42,795 nt of DNA from positions 1 to 42,795 of the IMG/VR virus record IMGVR_UViG_3300009161_000086; one strand, given 5' to 3'. Source of the DNA: a virus. The position numbers and the translations under genes are program-made. The first letter of the stretch is position 1, and the number at the start of each line of letters is the position of its first letter. The notes beneath the pieces were generated by a model. It was not told the origin of the DNA and made no database searches. It saw only the letters and a program-made list of their open reading frames with translations. Shown one piece after another: positions 13,321 through 20,758 of this stretch.

Positions 13321-13673
13321 TTTTGGCTATCTCCTGGCATAACTCGATAATTATCTTCCACACTATCTGGAGTAGATACTTCAATAATTGTACCTTCTTC
13401 TAGACAAGTGATTCGATGCGGGACCAACGGATCGTTATGATGTATGCCACCCACACCAATAATTTTTTTATGTATTTCGGCATTGCGGGTATCAATAACT
13501 TCAATTTCAAATTTGCCACTTAGAACATACCAAGTTTCTTCTTTTTCACGATGGAAGTGCATACTGAATTTTGCACCTTCATTAAAGTTTAAAAACTTAC
13601 TACAGTATTTGTCATTAGTGACCCAAATCAATTCTGATCCCCAACCTTTTTCTACATTGCCTTTTAATCTCAT
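13317..13673 (-). CDS. Cupin-fold sugar-modifying or regulatory protein
   Basis: 118 residues from ATG 13673, chosen because GAAGGAATT sits 7 nt upstream; an in-frame TTG at 13721 has no such site. The single cupin domain has motif 1 GAKFSMHFHREKEETWYVLSG (two His, one Glu) and motif 2 near DPLVPHRITC. The KGWGSELIWV start resembles the cupin part of mannose-6-phosphate isomerase/guanylyltransferase enzymes. As first gene of the heptose cassette (ATGA overlap with HldD), it may act on the same sugar, for example as an isomerase or epimerase. That is inference. Confidence 0.7.
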   Translation of the reverse strand: MRLKGNVEKGWGSELIWVTNDKYCSKFLNFNEGAKFSMHFHREKEETWYVLSGKFEIEVIDTRNAEIHKKIIGVGGIHHNDPLVPHRITCLEEGTIIEVSTPDSVEDNYRVMPGDSQK

Positions 13674-13701
13674 ATTATCAATTCCTTCGCTAATTTTACA
13701 T

Positions 13702-13965
13702 TTATTTTTGATAGTTGTCAACTTCTAGCCAAGTATGGTCTCCCATATATTTTACCGCAGCTATATATTCATAACTTTCAGGAGCACTAGAAGACCACCC
13801 GTCAGGTCCGTTATGCACCAACAAAGTTTTAGATTTAATCTAAAACTTTACAGCGCCAGCTTCTGTAGGATACTCGGATATATTCCTATTAAAAAAAGGA
13901 ATTAGTGAACCAGTTGATGTAGAATCGTAACTTATCCTTCCCTTTGCAGAATTTGGCTGGGTCAC
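13702..13965 (-). pseudogene. Broken gene, possibly DUF2452-like, with an internal deletion
   Basis: Two open fragments lie in one gene slot. The first starts at GTG 13965 (GTGA overlap with the upstream stop) and reads 41 residues: VTQPNSAKGRISYDSTSTG, then SLIPFFNRNIS, then EYPTEAGAVKF, then TAG at 13840-13842. The second, 13702 to about 13836, reads KTLLVHNGPDGW, SSSAPESYEYIAAVKYMGD, HTWLEVDNYQK and stop. The start (EYPTEAGAVKF) and the end (EYIAAVKYMGDHTWLEV) look like the two ends of a DUF2452-type phage protein whose middle, roughly 60-70 residues, is missing. A perfect palindrome sits exactly at the junction. Confidence 0.5.
13823..13849. repeat. Perfect 13-bp inverted repeat with a 1-nt centre
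   Basis: AAAGTTTTAGATT (13823-13835), one T, then AATCTAAAACTTT (13837-13849). It supplies the TAG stop of the first fragment. The 13-bp arm could be the original coding sequence copied in inverted order. Confidence 0.85.
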
Positions 13966-14345
13966 ATTTCCCCACTTTGCGCTAATTTCAACATTAGGCT
14001 ATATTGTTCGTATGCTTTCTTCACTGCTGGGTATTTGTCCCGCAAATACCGTTCGTGTTCTTTTTGTTCCATCAAAGTTTCAAACATTCTATAATGTCCT
14101 TGTTTGGCCATATGATTGAATACTTCAGATTCAAAATCTGCAATACGTTCTAATTCACTTTCTGCTATTTCTACAGTATACAAGGGTTCGCTGTCACATA
14201 CAACATGTTCATAAACTCTATTAAAATCCATTGGGTCTTTGAAATAATTTATGTTAACTTTGTGATATCGGCTTGCTCGTTTGTTTGTATCAAGCACTCT
14301 TATACGGTGATGTTCACAAAACTCTTTTAAATTTTCGTGTTTCAT
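13962..14345 (-). CDS. Conserved T4-like hypothetical protein, helical
   Basis: 127 residues. The N-terminal half (ENLKEFCEHHRIRVLDTN, KVNINYFKDPMDFNRVYEHV) is alpha/beta; the C-terminal half is one long charged helical region (ESELERIADFESEVFNHMA, LMEQKEHERYLRDKYPAVK). Its ATG overlaps the stop of the zinc-finger gene (ATGA), placing it in the same operon. I do not recognise a T4 gene number. The role may be regulatory or replicative given the neighbours. Confidence 0.6.
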   Translation of the reverse strand: MKHENLKEFCEHHRIRVLDTNKRASRYHKVNINYFKDPMDFNRVYEHVVCDSEPLYTVEIAESELERIADFESEVFNHMAKQGHYRMFETLMEQKEHERYLRDKYPAVKKAYEQYSLMLKLAQSGEM

Positions 14346-15037
14346 TTTAATCCAACTTCTTCACATATTTCTTTTACCAGTAACACATCGGCTGGTAATT
14401 CTTTAAAGCGTTTTAACCAATAGGGTACATCAAATCCTGGAGCAATCAAGTTTAATTGATCGTCGCTCATATTCTTAACCATTGCTTTACCGTCATTACA
14501 GTTCAGTATAACCCAACAACTAATTTTACCATTTACAATATCGTTAACTGCTCGGTTCAAACTTACATATAAAAAGTAATGATTAAACTCTGCTTTGTTA
14601 TTATCTCCCCATTCCATCATGGTTTGTAGTGTACGTTGTACGGCTGCTTCAACTGGTTCAGTTTTTATAATTTCATAAAGATATTTTGTGTAAAGCTCAT
14701 CCCTACACCAATGATCTAATTTAGCCCCACTCTTAATAACATAGTCAATAAACTTATCAGGATATAGCGGATTAGCATTATTAATAAATCCACCAAACTT
14801 TACAAACGCATTATAATAACTGCTGTCAGCAAAGTCGTCATATGACTTGGGCTTTTTGGCATTTTGTGTCAATTGCCAAAAACGGTTATAGGCCATAAAG
14901 CCGGCCTGCACACGTTTTTCAGTTTGTTGTAACGCTCTACGTTTCCGCTCACACATATGCGCCACAAGAGTTTTCTCCTGCATGAAACTTTTGTTACAAT
15001 GAACACAGGTATAGGGTTGGCTCACTAATGCTATCAC
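14342..15037 (-). CDS. C2H2 zinc-finger protein, conserved in T4-like phages
   Basis: 231 residues. The N-terminus is a zinc finger: YTCVHCNKSFMQEKTLVAHMC, with Cys-x2-Cys and a His/Cys pair, followed by a basic stretch ERKRRALQQTEKR. The rest is helical with several Trp and Tyr residues and no catalytic motif that I can name. A protein of this layout occurs near replication genes in marine T4-like phages. It probably binds nucleic acid or a partner protein. ATGA overlaps on both sides tie it to the operon. The exact role is unknown. Confidence 0.65.
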   Translation of the reverse strand: MIALVSQPYTCVHCNKSFMQEKTLVAHMCERKRRALQQTEKRVQAGFMAYNRFWQLTQNAKKPKSYDDFADSSYYNAFVKFGGFINNANPLYPDKFIDYVIKSGAKLDHWCRDELYTKYLYEIIKTEPVEAAVQRTLQTMMEWGDNNKAEFNHYFLYVSLNRAVNDIVNGKISCWVILNCNDGKAMVKNMSDDQLNLIAPGFDVPYWLKRFKELPADVLLVKEICEEVGLK

Positions 15038-15522
15038 TCGTATTCTTTTCGTTGTTTTTTATCAAAGCCCATACCGTCAAACAGTTCTCGACGATCTTCC
15101 GCAGTCATTAACTTGGCCAATAATTTAATTTCGTCGTCCTTCATTGTGGGATTCAATTCTTCTATTAGTTTTTCAAATTTATCAAGATTGCCTTTAAGCA
15201 TTGGCATAAAGGTATGATTAATTTCAATACCAGCGCCCACGCCGGCCATCAATTTCCACAATAGTCCTTCGTGATTTTTACTCAATGACCAATGATGTTT
15301 ATTCACACGTTCATTGGTTTCCACTATGTACCATTCTTTAATATCTCTATCGTGATGTGGATTAGCCAAGAATCTCATCAATACATATGGGCTAAATTCT
15401 TTAAGTTCAGCGGCAGTTAGTGTATCATAAAAGTCGTAGTTTTTATGATCCACTGCTTTCAATACTCTTCCCAAATCCAATGCCCTAGGCTTTTTGGGTT
15501 TACTTGTTTTTGCGGTTGCCAT
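15034..15522 (-). CDS. Possible clamp-loader small subunit, gp62-like
   Basis: 162 residues. The N-terminus is basic (AKTSKPKKPRALDLGR). The core FSPYVLMRFLANPHHDRDI, then VETNERVNKHHWSL, then LLWKLMAGVG follows the F-x-P-F-x-x-N-R-x-L-S pattern with a downstream basic helix seen in gp62 of marine T4-like phages. T4 gp62 bridges the gp44 ATPase ring to load the gp45 clamp. Neither gp44 nor gp45 is in this window, so context does not prove it. It overlaps its upstream neighbour by 23 nt. Confidence 0.45.
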   Translation of the reverse strand: MATAKTSKPKKPRALDLGRVLKAVDHKNYDFYDTLTAAELKEFSPYVLMRFLANPHHDRDIKEWYIVETNERVNKHHWSLSKNHEGLLWKLMAGVGAGIEINHTFMPMLKGNLDKFEKLIEELNPTMKDDEIKLLAKLMTAEDRRELFDGMGFDKKQRKEYE

Positions 15523-15760
15523 ATCTTCTTTCGTAGTGATCTGTTAGGTAGTATGTTACTTTAACACGTTCTATAGCTTCTTGTAAAGTGGGATTTGTTT
15601 CGGCAGCACGTCTTATATTTCCCCAGAGTTGATCTTCCATAATTTGATCATGAAGAGACTTTTTCTTTTCACTTTCAGAATACAGGGTACGAGTAGTTTC
15701 ACCTTCTTCCCTGGCATAAACTGTTTCTCCCCCGTCTGGACTTTCAAATATTGTGGCCAT
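15500..15760 (-). CDS. Small conserved T4-like protein of unknown function
   Basis: 86 residues. MATIFESPDGGETVYAREEG is followed by a helical segment LHDQIMEDQLWGNIRRAAE, then TNPTLQEAIERVKVTYYLT and a basic end. I recognise this pattern from marine T4-like phages, where it is a hypothetical protein in the same kind of location. The start follows the stop of the 15761 gene without any gap. No enzyme motif is present. Confidence 0.7.
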   Translation of the reverse strand: MATIFESPDGGETVYAREEGETTRTLYSESEKKKSLHDQIMEDQLWGNIRRAAETNPTLQEAIERVKVTYYLTDHYERRYGNRKNK

Positions 15761-16264
15761 TTACCAGCACCTTGTATAATCCACCAATTCACTTTGACGG
15801 CTTACTTCTTTGACAAAATATGCACAGGTAGGTTTAGATCCTGCTGTTAATGGTGTACATAATAGTTGACCTGGTCTCATTTTGGGAAAGTACCATTTAA
15901 CATCTTGATAAACATCGATAATATCAATTTCTAAAAACTCTGGTCTAAAACTACTGCGAGGGTTAAAGCAAAACGTTTTAAATCCTCTGTCATTCAAACT
16001 TGTTAACTGTAACACTTCCATATCAGGACCTTCAGGATCGCCAACAATTGTACACCAATCTAACGGCATAGTGAGTTCATGCGGACCAATTTTTAATACC
16101 ACTGCTGGTCCGGTAAAACTTTCTAAAAAGATCAACGGTATAAAAAAGTGATCTGGGTTTGAGCTATCACTGTTATCTAGCACAGCAAATCGTAGGTCTT
16201 CATCAATTTCATCTGGTAGATTATTTAGAAAAAACGTGGTATCTTCGAGGGTAAGTATCTGCAA
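15761..16264 (-). CDS. Conserved T4-like protein of unknown function, beta-rich
   Basis: 167 residues. It has the pattern FFIPLIFLESFTGPAVVL, then MPLDWCTIVGDPEGPDMEV, LTSLNDRGFKTFCFNP, DVKWYFPKMRPGQLL and CAYFVKEVSRQSELVD. These blocks are familiar from T4-like cyanophage hypothetical proteins. The start is TTG at 16264, with AAGGAAA 9 nt upstream; no ATG in frame precedes it. TTGCTT-N18-TATAAT on the minus strand (about 16281-16310) may be its promoter. The role is unknown; conservation suggests an essential one. Confidence 0.65.
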   Translation of the reverse strand: MQILTLEDTTFFLNNLPDEIDEDLRFAVLDNSDSSNPDHFFIPLIFLESFTGPAVVLKIGPHELTMPLDWCTIVGDPEGPDMEVLQLTSLNDRGFKTFCFNPRSSFRPEFLEIDIIDVYQDVKWYFPKMRPGQLLCTPLTAGSKPTCAYFVKEVSRQSELVDYTRCW

Positions 16265-16323
16265 AATAATTTTCCTTATTATATTATATTATAGCACACT
16301 ATTGTAGGCAAAAGCAAACATCA

Positions 16324-17781
16324 TTAATATTTTACTTTTTGAATAGTGAAAGGATATTTTGCATCCTTGTAGAACCGTTTGCGTTCAGTTAAATGTCGTT
16401 TGGCATATTTGCTTGCAGCAGTCAAGTCCCAGATCTGTACGAAGTCTTTATCGTCCGCTTTTCGAATACCTCGCCCAATTGATTGTATAACGCGGACAAA
16501 GCTCTTTCCGGGCTCAAGAAGAACCAGATTAAAAATACGGGGGATATTAATACCCACAGCGGCCACACCGTAAGTCGCCACAATAATCTTGTTAGTACTT
16601 GTTTTAATTTCATCATACTCTGCTTTTCTATCTTTGGTTTTTACTTCACCTGATACAAATACTGCTTCGGGGTTTTTCGCAACCAATGCCTTACCTGAAT
16701 CAATTCTATTAACCAATACAAGAGTATTACCAGTATTGGATATTTCTTTAATCTTATCACTGATGAAATTCATTCTTGCATCATCAGTGACCAAATACTT
16801 TAACTCTTCTGCATAACTTCCAAACTCTTTCCATTCAGCAGTTTGGATAATATTTACGTGGCAGTTGCTAAGTACTCCGGCTTCTTGAAGTGTATGTGCA
16901 TAAATGTGATTAACAACTTCGCCTAAACTTGCTTTGATACTTTGAAATTCATGATCCGCCTTGGGAACAGTACCAGTCAGTCCCCAACGTATTGGAGCAT
17001 TGGATAAGTTTCTTGTCAGTAGATTTTTTAATACTTCTGCTTTGGCCATGTGAACTTCGTCCACCATAACACATTGAACGCCATCCAACAATTCAGCCAA
17101 TGTTAGTAGTTCCTTATCACTAATATCTTTAGATCTCTTTTCTAAGATATTAAGACTTTGCCAAGTACAAATGGTATGTGTCTTATTAAGATCTTTTCTG
17201 TCTCCATAGTATACACCAACATCTAATTTACAATTAACAAAGTCTTCTTCAGTTTGTTCAACTAGACTTTTGTTAGGAACAATAGTTACTGTGCGCCCAT
17301 ATTTTTCACAAATCTTTGCTAGAGTTGCAGTAGTAATTGTCTTACCAAATCCAGTAGCAATTTCTTGAATACATTGTGGGTGCTTCAAAAAAGTATTAAC
17401 CACTTCAACTTGATCTTCTCGCAGTCTTATAGGTTCACCAGCAAACCGATGGCCTTCTGGCCAAGTTTGATCTCCCCAAAAGTCTTCAAACACTTCTGGA
17501 AAGTCCAAGGTTATTGGCCTACGCAAGTCTTCCAATTCAATATAAAAATTACGACTTTCCAAATATTCCAAAACTTGCGGCAGCATACTTAGGTATGTAG
17601 TTCCACCCAGTCCAAAGAAACTAATTGTGCCATCCCATCGACCCAACTTATAAGCAGGGCGATACCTAGCAGTTGGATCTTCGTATTTGAATTTCTTTAC
17701 CAGCGCTTTACGAGAGTCAAGATCTAGATTTTCTATCTTGATGTTGACCTCATCCTTAATAACAATTTTACAGCTGGCCAA
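16324..17781 (-). CDS. uvsW: UvsW-type DNA/RNA-DNA helicase (SF2)
   Basis: 485 residues, close to T4 UvsW. The N-terminal domain (1-110, ending in the substrate-binding KLGRWDGTISFFG) is followed by motif I ATGFGKT (142-148), TWQSLNI, DEAH-variant VDEVHMAK, GLTGTVP, and C-terminal motifs including VATYGVAAVGINIP and QSIGRGIRK (motif VI). UvsW unwinds branched DNA and R-loops, switches off origin-dependent initiation and rescues forks. Its start overlaps the end of the HARP-like gene by 14 nt, so the two are translated together. Confidence 0.93.
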   Translation of the reverse strand: MASCKIVIKDEVNIKIENLDLDSRKALVKKFKYEDPTARYRPAYKLGRWDGTISFFGLGGTTYLSMLPQVLEYLESRNFYIELEDLRRPITLDFPEVFEDFWGDQTWPEGHRFAGEPIRLREDQVEVVNTFLKHPQCIQEIATGFGKTITTATLAKICEKYGRTVTIVPNKSLVEQTEEDFVNCKLDVGVYYGDRKDLNKTHTICTWQSLNILEKRSKDISDKELLTLAELLDGVQCVMVDEVHMAKAEVLKNLLTRNLSNAPIRWGLTGTVPKADHEFQSIKASLGEVVNHIYAHTLQEAGVLSNCHVNIIQTAEWKEFGSYAEELKYLVTDDARMNFISDKIKEISNTGNTLVLVNRIDSGKALVAKNPEAVFVSGEVKTKDRKAEYDEIKTSTNKIIVATYGVAAVGINIPRIFNLVLLEPGKSFVRVIQSIGRGIRKADDKDFVQIWDLTAASKYAKRHLTERKRFYKDAKYPFTIQKVKY

Positions 17782-18949
17782 AATTAAATCCTCTATTAGT
17801 TTTCTTTAGATCAAAATATATTTGATGTGGGTGATTTTTAACATACTCTTTGATAGTATAATGAGCGTTATCAAAGCCCAAATTAATTATACTATTAAAT
17901 CTAATTCCAGATTTAATTAACGGTTTAGGCAATTTGCCACTGATAAACACCACAGATGTTTCTTCACAAATCGGCCCATTTAAGTCCTGATTTTTAACAA
18001 AATCATTAAAATTTCTACCGGTTTCTGTGGGTAATCTGAATAAAACCGACATGTTTTTATTCGACACTCCTATACCCTGTAAAAGGTCCAAAGCATGTGT
18101 CATTTTTTCTAATTCCATACCGCCAGGCACAATAATTAAACTAGGTCCCAAATTCTTCAAGACTGTTTCTAAACAAGCAAGGTCTGAAGGAGTATTAGAT
18201 AATTCAGTAATGGCTCCAGGATTTGATTTTAAAAATTGTACAGTAACGTCATCAATTGTTCCATTATTCAGATAATGATCTATATTATCGTCCCACAATA
18301 TCACACCAAATTTTCTTGCCTGTAGTACAGCACCTAATAAATCAGTAGCGGTAATCTTTGGCATATTTTTAGGTGAATTTACAATAGCATATTGATTGTT
18401 ATCACTGACTAATATGGGTGCATAATTTTCAATGTTTTGTAAAATCTCTTCACTGTCCCTAACATATTTTTTAAAATCTTCGTCAAATTCAAATTCATTA
18501 GGATTACATAAGTTTGTTATAAACTGAATATTAGATTCATTTAAGGTAAACATCCAACTGGTGTTTTCTTTATCCCAAACAATATTACCTGAGCGAGCTG
18601 ATTGGTTGCTTTTGTATTTTCGAATTTCTGCAACAAAGTTTTCGTCAAAAGGAAACTTAACTTCAATAACGCTATTATCAATAATTTTAATAGAACGAGT
18701 AGTCACAGTTTTTCTAATTTTATATCGATATGTTGGATTCTCAAGAAACGTATTGATATTATTTTTCAAATGTAAAGATATTTGATCAGAATACCGACCA
18801 AGGATTTTCACAGCCAATACACTTTGTTTTTCAGTAAACCCAGTTCCCATCATTATTTGATTGCCAAAACTATCAATGATCTTTTGATCAAATCGGTTCA
18901 ATTTAACTGGGCTAAACATTAGGGAGTCAATGATATCTTCAATGTACAT
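17768..18949 (-). CDS. HARP-like domain protein upstream of UvsW
   Basis: 393 residues. The N-terminus MYIEDIIDSLMFSPVKLNRF is followed by FTEKQSVLAVKILGRYSDQI. At about 90-150, IEVKFPFDENFVAEIRKYK and GNIVWDKENTSWMFTLN fit the HARP pattern: V-K-F-P-x-x, then W-D-x-x-x-x-x-W-x-F, known from SMARCAL1 annealing helicases. The second half (200-393) has alternating strands and helices like a RecA fold (SLIIVPGGMELEKMTHAL, SVVFISGKLPKPL) but no Walker A motif. It is probably an inactive helicase-like partner of UvsW, which follows in the same operon. A TATAAT lies 6 nt before the ATG. Confidence 0.6.
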   Translation of the reverse strand: MYIEDIIDSLMFSPVKLNRFDQKIIDSFGNQIMMGTGFTEKQSVLAVKILGRYSDQISLHLKNNINTFLENPTYRYKIRKTVTTRSIKIIDNSVIEVKFPFDENFVAEIRKYKSNQSARSGNIVWDKENTSWMFTLNESNIQFITNLCNPNEFEFDEDFKKYVRDSEEILQNIENYAPILVSDNNQYAIVNSPKNMPKITATDLLGAVLQARKFGVILWDDNIDHYLNNGTIDDVTVQFLKSNPGAITELSNTPSDLACLETVLKNLGPSLIIVPGGMELEKMTHALDLLQGIGVSNKNMSVLFRLPTETGRNFNDFVKNQDLNGPICEETSVVFISGKLPKPLIKSGIRFNSIINLGFDNAHYTIKEYVKNHPHQIYFDLKKTNRGFNFGQL

Positions 18950-18979
18950 AATAATATTATACAGTATATTGTGTAAATG

Positions 18980-19435
18980 TCATAGAGAAATATCTTCTAA
19001 TCCTGCCGCCCGAAGTTTAATGATGTTACTTAACTGCCATTGTTTGATGTCGAGGCCTTTAATAATGCCTAACCATTGATTGCGTAACATGGCAAATTCG
19101 TTGATGACTTTTTCCATATCAACAACATCTGCTTCGCCTTCAACATATTTGTTTACTTCGTTAGCACTTAATGCGCGGGCATAAGTTTCTAAGTATTTTC
19201 TAAAAGTTTTGGATTTAATACGACGTAATTCAATATTGAGATATTCAAGAATAGCTTCAATCTCCTGAAGTTGATTAAATCGTTGTTCCACAATACCAGG
19301 CAGGGCCGCTGAAGCCTTTTCCACGCTGCCGTGGATCTTGACTTCAGAACGGGCCTGACCAATTTCGTTATAAAAATGATCTAAACAATTTGGGAGGTGT
19401 GCTATGTCTTTACTGACCTTAGCATACCAAGACAT
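18980..19435 (-). CDS. uvsY: UvsY recombination mediator
   Basis: 151 residues, helical, slightly longer than T4 UvsY (137). A basic middle (LNIELRRIKSKTFRKYLE) precedes the conserved C-terminal end QWQLSNIIKLRAAGLEDISL, which matches the end of UvsY in marine T4-like phages. UvsY loads UvsX on gp32-coated ssDNA. The neighbours support the call: UvsX and gp32 are upstream in the same operon and UvsW is downstream. GAGGAC precedes the ATG. Confidence 0.82.
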   Translation of the reverse strand: MSWYAKVSKDIAHLPNCLDHFYNEIGQARSEVKIHGSVEKASAALPGIVEQRFNQLQEIEAILEYLNIELRRIKSKTFRKYLETYARALSANEVNKYVEGEADVVDMEKVINEFAMLRNQWLGIIKGLDIKQWQLSNIIKLRAAGLEDISL

Positions 19436-19438
19436 AGA

Positions 19439-19684
19439 TTAGTCCTCTTCTTCGTAAGAGTCCCAGTCGTTCTCATCAATGTCTTCCTCAGCATCTTCGT
19501 CAACGACCAATGAAATGGCCTCATCCAAAGCTGAATCATAACCGACAAGTGCATTTAGAACCGAAGTTTCTACATCTCTTCCTAGCAAGAAATCTACAAA
19601 ATGATTTGCTGCAATGTCTTTATTTTTATCAGAAATATATTCTTTAAAGACGTCCCAAATTTCAATGATTAAATCTTCTTCCAT
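19439..19684 (-). CDS. Small acidic protein between uvsX and uvsY
   Basis: 81 residues from ATG 19684, with GAGGAAG upstream inside the end of uvsX. The N-terminal helix EEDLIIEIWDVFKEYISDK is followed by HFVDFLLGRDVE and a very acidic tail ending DENDWDSYEEED. An acidic C-terminus like that of gp32 could bind recombination proteins or mimic DNA. It starts 1 nt after the uvsX stop. The location between uvsX and uvsY suggests a role in the same complex; this is inference. Confidence 0.7.
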   Translation of the reverse strand: MEEDLIIEIWDVFKEYISDKNKDIAANHFVDFLLGRDVETSVLNALVGYDSALDEAISLVVDEDAEEDIDENDWDSYEEED

Positions 19685-19685
19685 T

Positions 19686-20744
19686 TTATTCTTCCTCAAT
19701 TTCTACAGTTGTAAGTTCGCTAACTACTGCATCAGTCCATTCAGACATAATTGTAGTTAGTCCATCTTTATCATTACGTTCCCAAGCCTTACGGAATTGT
19801 TTGATAATTTCTCCGTCTTTAGTTGTGTAGACAAGACTGTTACCTTCTTTCTTCAACACACCTTTGCCTTCAAACATATCAACTAATCCACTAAATGGAC
19901 TCATACCTGTTGAGTATGGGATTTCAACTTGAACACTTTCGAACGGCTTAGAATAACGAGTTTTCATAATCTTACAAGCTGAACGGATACCGTTAACTGT
20001 TGTAGTCTTATTACCATCTGCGTCAGTTTTAAGTTTCAATTTACGCATAGCAACAACAATAGAACTAGCATAGATAAAACCTTGGCCGCCACTAATCTTG
20101 TCATCTGGATCAAACATATCCTGACTTGCATACGTGTGATTAGTACATACTAATCCAACATTCCATGAGCCGAACATATTTACGCAATTGCGAACAAGAC
20201 TGGTAAGTGCCTTGGGTTTGCGTCCCATGTCACCCTTCATCTCACCTGCTTCAAACTGATTAACATCAGTTGGTGTTAACAACATTCCCAAACTATCAAC
20301 AACAAACAGAATCTTTGGGCGAGTGTCTTCAGGCATCGCTTTGTATTCTTTCATGAATTCACTAATAGTTTTTGCTACGTCGTCAATCATAGCCATGTTA
20401 AGTTTTAGCAACTTTTCATCGCTTGTATCAACGCCGAGGTCTAACAACCATTTTTCATCAAGGGCATTTTCGCTATCAACTAGGATAACATAAATGCCTT
20501 GTTCTTGTGCGTGTCGAATAATATTGCCTGAGCAAATATAACTCTTACCAGCACCACTTTCGCCTGCAAATACTGTAACTTTACCTAAAGGGACTCCCTT
20601 AAAGAAGTCCCCCGAGATAAGATAGTTTAGAGCATAGTTGCCGGTCGAGATCCAATCAGTTGGATCATTAAAACCAATTCCTAGTCCATCAATACTCTTA
20701 GTGATAGATTTGCGGAATTTCGAGATATCGAAACTCTTTGCCAT
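19686..20744 (-). CDS. uvsX: UvsX, RecA-like strand-exchange protein
   Basis: 352 residues. Walker A FAGESGAGKSY (60-69), Walker B ILFVVDSLGMLL near 148, a glycine-rich DNA-binding loop region and DKISGGQGFIYASS. It forms filaments on ssDNA and drives strand invasion, which also initiates replication late in T4 infection. TAGGAGAT lies about 6 nt before the ATG. The gene lies 14 nt downstream of gp32 and is followed by the acidic protein and UvsY, the classic recombination group in one operon. Confidence 0.95.
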   Translation of the reverse strand: MAKSFDISKFRKSITKSIDGLGIGFNDPTDWISTGNYALNYLISGDFFKGVPLGKVTVFAGESGAGKSYICSGNIIRHAQEQGIYVILVDSENALDEKWLLDLGVDTSDEKLLKLNMAMIDDVAKTISEFMKEYKAMPEDTRPKILFVVDSLGMLLTPTDVNQFEAGEMKGDMGRKPKALTSLVRNCVNMFGSWNVGLVCTNHTYASQDMFDPDDKISGGQGFIYASSIVVAMRKLKLKTDADGNKTTTVNGIRSACKIMKTRYSKPFESVQVEIPYSTGMSPFSGLVDMFEGKGVLKKEGNSLVYTTKDGEIIKQFRKAWERNDKDGLTTIMSEWTDAVVSELTTVEIEEE

Positions 20745-20758
20745 AATCTATCTCCTAA

